Part shown: positions 53,358 through 64,000 of the stretch, piece by piece
Layout of the letters: each line of letters starts with the position of its first letter
Position numbering within the stretch: the first letter of the stretch is position 1
NCBI RefSeq assembly: GCF_013373865.1
Contig: NC_050477.1
Location: 6,594,869-6,658,868, forward strand
Length of the DNA: 64,000 nucleotides
From: Monomorium pharaonis
Taxonomy: Eukaryota > Arthropoda > Insecta > Hymenoptera > Formicidae
Direction: 5' to 3'
Position numbers and translations under genes: made by a program
Notes under the pieces: generated by a model
The model's input: only the letters and a program-made list of their open reading frames with translations
The model's database searches: none
Told to the model about the DNA's origin: nothing

Positions 53358-55795
53358 AACGAACTATAACGTTAATCTTAAATTCTATTACTTCACGAAG
53401 CCTTTGCTAAGACTTCTTCAAACAATGATCGATTTCATGCATTTTTACAAGAAAAAAAATTATAAAAGAAAAATACATTCCTGCATAAAAGCAAATTTTT
53501 GTGTTATTTCCTTATAAACTTTATAATTTACATGCAAAATATTAAATATATTTAATGATCGATATTATAATTGTATTGATAATCTAACACTTAATAAATT
53601 ATATGGTTTTTAAATTTAATATAAAGAATATTTTTCAAAATTAATTTTTACTTTAACTTGAGTTAATTTAATTTTAACGTAAACTTTAACCGAGTTAATT
53701 TTTTGTTCGTGTAATCTTTAACTAACCTTTAAATTAAAAATTTATAATCCATTAAGTTTAACTTAATTTAGTAAAACAAATATATTAACTTACCCAACTC
53801 AATTAAAGTTTGACAAAGCATAACTTCGAGCGATGCTTGATGTAATCGATTTCGCGTTTCAAACCACACATAGCGCATAGGATTTAATGTTTGCACTAGG
53901 AGTGCGTGCTAACGTAATGTCTGTTGCACCTCTTCGAGACATATTATCCAACAAGAAAGAGAGTACTATTTAGAAGAATATAATTTGAATTGTTTTTTTT
54001 TTTTTTTTTTTACATGCGACACGATAACGTCGACGTCAATGGCATTGAAAAGAATCGTGTGGATGGTACAACTTATAAAAACCTCATTTTGTTCTGTCTC
54101 TCGTTCTAAGTTTATTTTGTAATTGTGATACGAGAGAAAAGCAAAAAGCTTTAAATAAAAAAATGTCTATTAATCTCATATAAATACTTTTCAAAAGTGA
54201 ATGGCGTCAAATAATTTGTGTTAAGTAATTGTGTTTATAGTGCATGAGCTTCTTTGCAAAGATCGTGGTTTCTTTGAGATTATGCGATTCTCTCGCTCGT
54301 CTCGCGCAACATTACGTAATCGCTCGAGCAACATTATTTGACTTTTCCTCGATACGACATCCTGTTACGTAACCGCGCTCCGCCAGTAAGAGTCGATCAG
54401 GAAGAACAATTAGAAAGCTGCACACAAGCGTTCGGTCGCGTAAGTTCTTGTACGATTCGACTAGTCTCACCCGTTTACTCGGTTACTGGCAGTGATAGTC
54501 TACAAATCTAGCGATTTTCAAATATGCTGGAAAGTTTTCGCTAGTATCTCCTTGCACCTATATAAACAATATTTAAGCTTTTAAAAAACATATAGAAAAA
54601 GTATCTATAAAACAGACATAATATTGTATATATACTTAAAATATGTACTTTTAATACATTTTATGTACTAATATAAATGCATAAAAGTATCATCGTTTTA
54701 TTAAATTATATACTTATAACTGATCGTAATAATTATTATTATATTATTAATATATGTAAAAATTTTGCCAAAGTATATTTATAATACAACGAATATAGTG
54801 TATGTAATATACAGTGTATAGTACCGATCGAATATAAGTCGCGATATTCTTTTTGTTTTGCTTCAACCATTATTAACTAGAACTAAATATTGAACCCACC
54901 TGGACCGGCGACTTTCTCGAGCTCAATACATTCCTGGCTTCAACAGCCACCGATCCACCTCTATATTACGCACCTCGTACTACGAGGCTTGTAGTCGAGC
55001 TTCTCTCAATCCCCTACTCTTTTCTTCACAAAGTCGAGCTAGATCTTTGCTGACTTCGAGGAAGCCACCTCAGTGATAATTCGAGTTTACATCAGAACTG
55101 TTCGCAGTTTTTGTCTTATTACGAACTGGACGATTCCCTTCTCGCTCCGTGATCGAAGCGTTCAACCTCATTGATTCTTCACAAGTGATCGCAGGCAGTT
55201 TTCAAATCAGTTATCAGAATTCAATTCGCGTATTACTTCACAAAGTGATTCTCTATCGATTGTTAGTAAATTTAACCGGTCTTACAAAAATTTATTTGAA
55301 TCAATAAGAATTTCAATTTTGATGCAGTAACAAAAAAAGGAAAATAAATTCTCTTTTTTTTTCACGAATTCCATATCTTCTTTCTTTAAATTCGGATTAT
55401 TATTCGGATTTTTATTCCATTACTCAATAATTCGATAAAAATAGATTTAATTCAAAGTTATGATTTGTTGTTCAATAAATTAAATAACAGTTGGCAGACG
55501 TATTGAACAATATTTGTGTAATTGAACAATACATCTTATAAATTCTCATCAGCTTGCGTGTCAAAATTTCAAAATTCAATTTTAATGTTTCAATCTTTAT
55601 CGAATGTAATAACAACATTTTTATGACGTGCTTTTTCCATGTTTGTTGTCCATAATAACAAGGTACCAAAGTAGTGTGGCAGCTCGATTGTAGCATTCTA
55701 AATTCTACAATCCAATCTCCACTACAATTATTCTCCCTAAGTTTCTTAATACTAGCAAGTCGTGATCAACAATAGAAGAGTAAATGTTACTCCAG
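53358..55795. other. Stretch without recognised gene
   Basis: AT-rich to 54.0 kb, with TTAACTT-type motifs in both orientations (53640-53815) and a T run (53994-54011). A compositionally more even segment at about 54890-55200 holds an open frame of about 58 codons without ATG and a TCAGTGAT motif near 55070. Neither is identifiable. Confidence 0.4.
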
Positions 55796-55859
55796 ATGTC
55801 TACCAAAAGGATTCTACATGCATCCTACTAGGATGTATTAGAATGCTTTTGGCAGGCAT
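55796..55859. repeat. Near-perfect 64-bp hairpin
   Basis: The arm ATGTCTACCAAAAGGATTCT (55796 onward) pairs over about 31 bp with the arm ending AGAATGCTTTTGGCAGGCAT (55859 backward). Only a few mismatches and almost no loop (centre near 55828) are present. The very small loop argues for a palindromic repeat over a microRNA precursor. Confidence 0.75.
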
Positions 55860-56183
55860 TTGTTAATGAATTCATCGTGCAAGAATTAAAATAATTTTGT
55901 AGAACACAAATGTAGCGAAAAGTAGATACCGTCTTTATTTAATTTATTATGCATAAAGAATTATCAAACATTATTCGCATACAGTTGTACCTTCTACTTT
56001 TGCTACTTGGGATACCACCCTGGATTCATCGAAATCGAATGTGCGCTTTGCAGGAAGTAACAGATTTTCATAAAAGACACTTTCTCGCATCTTGTTTGGG
56101 TTCTTTATAACATTCCGAGTTTTTATCGTGTGATTTCAATTACGCAAAGGTGAATTGTCATATATTATAGATATCTAATTGCG

Positions 56184-56219
56184 ATGGAGCATTTACCGAA
56201 CAACGAGTCATTTACGAGG
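56184..56219 (+). CDS. Weak candidate mini-exon, unknown protein
   Basis: ATG at 56184 opens twelve codons (MEHLPNNESFTR), ending in phase 0 at a consensus donor GTAAGT (56220). An AG acceptor-like site (TATTATAG) ends at 56170. I do not recognise the peptide. The combination may be chance in AT-rich DNA. Confidence 0.15.
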
Positions 56220-57588
56220 GTAAGTTTTGTTTAATAACCGAAAATTATAATTAAATGTAATAAAAAAATATTAATGAAACAAATTCTACAGTCAAACAGA
56301 AACAGAGAAGTTTGAAAAATTTTACTTCATTTTTGAATAATTTGCGGATTCATGTAACACCGTATATTAAGCATGTACAGTAATCTTTACACTATAGTTA
56401 TGAAAATAACTGTAATTTACTCAAAATTTTGAATTATTATTTTTATTATATTGGTACAGAAATTGATGCGTGTATATGTCAGTATATTTTACAATTTAAA
56501 TTACGCGCGCGCACGATAAGCATTGGCGTTGAAGATCTTCACACATTTAAAAAGGTTTATACAATCTACATAAAACTTGCTATTTTTAATAACAAAAAGC
56601 CCAAAAATTCAATATTGTAATTAAGAATTGGAAAAATCACAAACATCTGTCTTGTCACTACATTATTATTTTGTTCACAAGTTAAAAATATTATGTATAA
56701 CATGATAGATGTTATTTTTTATATCTTCTAATAATTTCTTTTTTATTAAATAATCAGGACTGTGAAGTTATAATTTTATATTGAATATCTTAAAATTATT
56801 TTAATTTTGTTGTGAATGGTTGGCCATGAATGGCAAGAAAAATGCCCAGCAACACCAAGGTTGCATTGTTCTATCCATAGTTACTTGGAACATGCGGGTA
56901 ATCATTGTCCGTTCTGGTGACGGTTTTGTTTATTGCCGCGACACCGATGTAAGAAGCTTAGTAATAACTGGAAATGCCCAGCAACGCCAGTCATGATGCG
57001 GAGTAATTTTCTCTTCGAGTTAGAAGAAAAAGCTCTAGCTACAAGAAGAATAGACTGATGAAAGCGTGTGTTCCCGAAATATTTTTGTCCAGCACTAACA
57101 GTTCGTTGTCCTTAACGAGAAACGCGTCACGGACGCTGATGTGTGTGCCGGCTGGCGTCCTCTCTCGGCCGACTGGTTTGAAAACGATTTAATCAATTCC
57201 AAATCACGGAGCTGGACAAAACCCGTTTTAAAAATATAATCTATCTTCGTCTTTTTTCGAGGGTCGACTATTCGCAATTGTTTTTGTTTGAAATGTTAAA
57301 TCTAATTCACATTTCGTAAAGCATCCTCATTAATTTTACAAAGACAAAGTGAGAAATGGAAAATACAAAAGTTACCACGGCTACCTCCGCATATTCTATT
57401 TCTTTCTTTTGGATTACGGATTTTTACGAATTAGTCATTATATGACATTTGAATTCAACATTGTTCTTTATCGTTTGATTGCTATTAAGCTTACACAGTT
57501 ATACATTGCACAGAATGTAAAAATTACATCGTATCGTTTTTGCTTTTTTGTATTCTCTAGAGTTAAAATAAAATTTGAATATAAGATG

Positions 57589-57590
<2 letters not shown>
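56220..57590. other. Stretch without recognised gene; GC-richer patch
   Basis: AT-rich except for about 56830-57290. That patch contains two copies of AAATGCCCAGCAAC(A/G)CCA about 130 bp apart (near 56850 and 56971). It may be part of an unidentified repeat. The minus-strand 60-codon frame at 57095-57277 has no known motif. Confidence 0.4.

Positions 57591-57622
<32 letters not shown>
57591..57622. repeat. (GT)n microsatellite
   Basis: About 15 GT units, followed by TTT-rich DNA. Confidence 0.93.
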
Positions 57623-57624
<2 letters not shown>

Positions 57625-58179
57625 TTTGTCTTTTTTCTTTGTGTCTATAATGTTTTTCTATAATATTTTACATTTAAAATGTAATTCTAATTTATGTTGA
57701 AAGAGAGAAAAAAGAAAGGAAGAAGAGAAAGGGATATAATTAACAAATATTATTAATATTAATATATAAACCTAAAGAAAAAATAGAAAATAGTGAATAT
57801 AAAAGAAAGAAAAAGAGAGGATAAAAAACACATTGTTTAAAGTTAAAAAATAAATAAAACAAAAATAAGAGGTTGAGCGAGGAGAAAGAGAGAAATAGAG
57901 GAAGAGAGGGGGAGACCGAAAGAAAAAGGATTGCCCAGTAAGCAAAATATTATTAACATAACATTATTACAATATCGTGATATTATAATATTTTACATTT
58001 CTAAAAATGTATTTCTTAATTTTTTATATAATTTTTATTATGAAAAACATTAAAAAAGAAAGAAAGGAATAAAATCGATAGTCGCATCTACCGAAATGTT
58101 GTCACCGGTTTCCTGAAACCCTGATTGACAGTCTTACTGCGATAACTTTGTAAGAAGCTGTTATCACAGAGCTAGCAAA

Positions 58180-58279
58180 AGATAATTTGTATAGATGGTT
58201 ATCTATGTAATTATTATTGCAATTTATATATTTTCAAAAAGTAAAAAGCTAAATAGCGCGCGCGTAGTGCACGTCTGTA
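58180..58279. repeat. Dispersed repeat family, copy D (tail half)
   Basis: It matches the tail of copy C in order: TTTGTATAGAT, TTATCTAT, AATTTAT, AAAAAGTAAAAA, TAGCGCGCGCG and CGTCTGT. About 10 kb separates the two. It ends a few bases before the TIR element that starts at 58288. Confidence 0.65.
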
Positions 58280-58287
58280 ATGTTTTA

Positions 58288-58487
58288 CACAGAAAAAAAG
58301 TAATACAGACAATTAACATATGTAATTGCGGGCTGCCAACTACATAAAACACTCAATACAATAATATTTGCTATTAATGCAAGTACAATGTTGATATTGC
58401 AATAGCATATATTATTGTATTAAGTATATTTGTAATTGGCAGCCCGCAACTACATATCTTATTGGATATATTACTTTTTTGTCAGTG
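58288..58487. mobile_element. 200-bp palindromic MITE flanked by TA
   Basis: CACAGAAAAAAAGTAATA on the left matches CACTGACAAAAAAGTAATA on the reversed right. The arms continue for about 95 bp, including an identical TTGCGGGCTGCCAA and AATACAATAATAT. TA occurs on both sides (58286-58287 and 58488-58489), as for mariner-type insertions. Nearly the whole element is arm, with almost no interior. Confidence 0.85.
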
Positions 58488-58489
58488 TA

Positions 58490-60391
58490 GTAACGAAAAA
58501 AAATCACAAATTCAAAATAAAACTTTTGATCAAATTCAACCTAAATAATATACATTTCTGAAATGCTACAACTTTGATTATTAAAGTGACAATTATTTTA
58601 AATAAAAAATTATTATATTTACACATACAAATTAATTTCTCTACAAAAACAATGATATGTAAATATTTTGCATCAATTAAAAATAAGCACTACAAAATGA
58701 GTGTATTAAATTTTTTCTCTACAAAAATAATGATATGAAGAAATATACGCCAATCTATAAAAATAGATGTTTATTCTTTGGCTGGCATTCATAGTTTGAT
58801 TTTTCATTAAGCTTTTATCAGACTAGAGATTGAATTGAAATGGAACAAAACTAATATTCTTTAACTTTGTTTTGACTGGTCAAATTCCAATTCAATCTCA
58901 ATCTCAATCTCTAGTCTGATATGACTTTAAGATTGTCTTAAGTTTGTCTTTAGATACAATTTTGTTAATTACAAAGATTATTTAATTATAAATTTAAGAA
59001 AATCTTAAATACAAGATCAAACTATAAATATTAGTCTTTCGTATTAAATTATTGGCTGCTGTGCGCCGATGTGAGGCTGCTGCGCGCCTGTAAAAAACAA
59101 TTGTCAGGAAGCATATTAGCAAGAAATAAAGGACATATTGACCTGGCAAATAAGTATTTTAATACAAATAAATTACAAATATTACAAATAAATATTTCAT
59201 AATGTATAGAAAAAAAAATAGTAGTATTCGAAAGTACAAACTTTCAGCTTTCCACCGTTTTTTCCCCGGAGCGCTGTACGTTGATCTATTCACGAATAAT
59301 AAGCGATGAAAATCAAAATGACCATTTGTTCTTAAAATCTCGATAACTCGGTCAAAAAAATTGCACAGCGATGAACAACTACTCAAAATAAAGGTAAAAG
59401 ATCCCGCTGTAAGATGCAAGTAACAAAAAGTCTTCGCGATTTTTTCCACAGCAGGTGTAATGCGGTAAGGTTGCATAAAAGTTTTCATTTTGACAGGTCA
59501 AGTTTTATCACTGTACTGTTTCGTGAAAAAAAAAAGATAATTGAAATCGCCAAAATTCATCTAAAAAATTATGCAAAATTTTGACACAAGTTTAGTGTAT
59601 GCGCTAATTTTGTTAACCAGTATATAAATGGAACATTAGAATATATGTTTGAAAAATTGAGCCTTTAAAAAAAGGCTAGACGTAGCAACACAAAATATTT
59701 AAAAAATTACCAAAAAATTACAGAAAAAAATTATGAAACAAAGTCTAGACGGATTTATCGCGATAGGTGTAACGGAAATTAATGATTCAGAGTGATAATT
59801 TAAATACCGATAAATGAAAAAAAGAAATTGTACCATGGGAGGAATTATCTTTTTTTTTCTTTATTTTTTAAATCAAACTTCTTTATGTAATAGCGTATAA
59901 TGATCGACACGATCGCTTTGTAACTTGTCTATTGCTGTTACAGCTCGTAAACATTATTGATGCGGGCACGTGCTCTTTGCGTCTCCAGATATGATTATAG
60001 TAATGATCGCTCGTCCGCGCAACAATATCCGCCACAATTATTGTTATAATTACTCCGGATATACGGGTAAGCGTAATTTTCAATTCGCGCACGCTTGTAT
60101 GCCGTAATCATAATTGTGCCGCGGGGAACTTTTTGTCGCCGCTTCGAAAATACTGGTTCACGATTGTAACACCGTAATTACTGTGTATAACAAGTCGATC
60201 GAGGTCGAACTTGGTAGGATTTTCCGACGGATTTTCCACGTAAATTGCATATTTCGTGGTGCACTGCATATTTAAATGTGACTTTATTGGTATCTTGTTT
60301 ACTTCCCCTTTGTCTAAAAAACATCGATAACAACTCATTATAACGTAACGACGATAAACTTTCTAGATAAATTGTATTTTACTATTATTAT
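58490..60391. other. Stretch without recognised gene; one strong hairpin
   Basis: Around 58817-58920, ATCAGACTAGAGATTGAATT and its complement form arms of about 27 bp, with extra ATCTCA copies in the right arm. The 109-codon minus-strand frame at 59159-59488 and two frames at 59883-60338 have no recognisable domain; I do not call them genes. Confidence 0.45.
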
Positions 60392-60413
60392 GTTGTGTGT
60401 GTGTGTGTGTGTG
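60392..60413. repeat. (TG)n microsatellite
   Basis: About 11 TG units in AT-rich DNA. Confidence 0.92.

Positions 60414-64000
<3,587 letters not shown>

Noticed and set aside
57055..57100. CTGATGA followed 14 nt later by CGAAA and then GTC, resembling a hammerhead ribozyme core
   Set aside because: Stem II does not form and the sequences that should pair as stem I (before CTGATGA and after GTC) are not complementary.
59159..59488. 109-codon minus-strand frame
   Set aside because: No known domain, hydrophobic AT-rich end and no splice or promoter context; likely chance.

Overview
The window is nuclear DNA of an animal, most likely an insect. An ant or other hymenopteran is my inference, not something the sequence proves. 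It has spliceosomal donor sites, very many CT, CA and other microsatellites, GC-rich blocks with no sign of CpG loss around promoter-like regions next to very AT-rich gene-poor DNA, many small inverted-repeat transposons, and two host exons whose translations resemble insect Groucho and Fem-1. There are no bacterial operons, rRNA genes or CRISPR arrays, and I see no convincing tRNA gene.

Layout. Positions 1-264 (minus strand) hold a broken reverse-transcriptase fragment of a Penelope-like retroelement. From there to about 15.98 kb I find only repeats and promoter-like GC-rich patches. At 15981-16016 on the minus strand is a 12-codon exon that reads like the start of groucho and ends at a consensus donor, so the left 16 kb is probably groucho intron 1. 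From 14.8 to 23.4 kb the DNA is GC-rich and promoter-like, with long CT tracts; a candidate noncoding first exon on the plus strand ends at 23400. A degenerate three-unit tandem repeat follows at 24 kb. At 29553-29612 on the plus strand is the first coding exon of a fem-1 homologue, ending at a GTGAGT donor. No ankyrin exon follows, so the rest of the window is probably its first intron or intergenic DNA.

The best-supported feature is a nearly intact Ty3/gypsy LTR retrotransposon at 33697-39344 (5648 bp). Its 228-bp LTRs look identical. It has a 4-bp ATAT target duplication, a primer site matching the 3' end of tRNA-Pro, gag, a -1 frameshift signal with a well-formed H-type pseudoknot, pol (protease, RT, RNase H, integrase) and a polypurine tract. 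There is no envelope gene. Pol is broken once, at a run of six A. The element sits in older AT-rich inverted-repeat DNA.

From 39.8 kb to the end the DNA is AT-rich and rich in non-autonomous DNA transposons: long-TIR elements at 39.83-40.26, 46.34-46.83 and 58.29-58.49 kb, a TTAA-flanked element at 48.47-49.34 kb, and an element with 8-bp flanking repeats at 47.55-47.96 kb. That last element interrupts a small repeat family with three copies nearby and a fourth at 58.2 kb. Two short ATG-to-donor segments (53.26 and 56.18 kb) are weak exon candidates.
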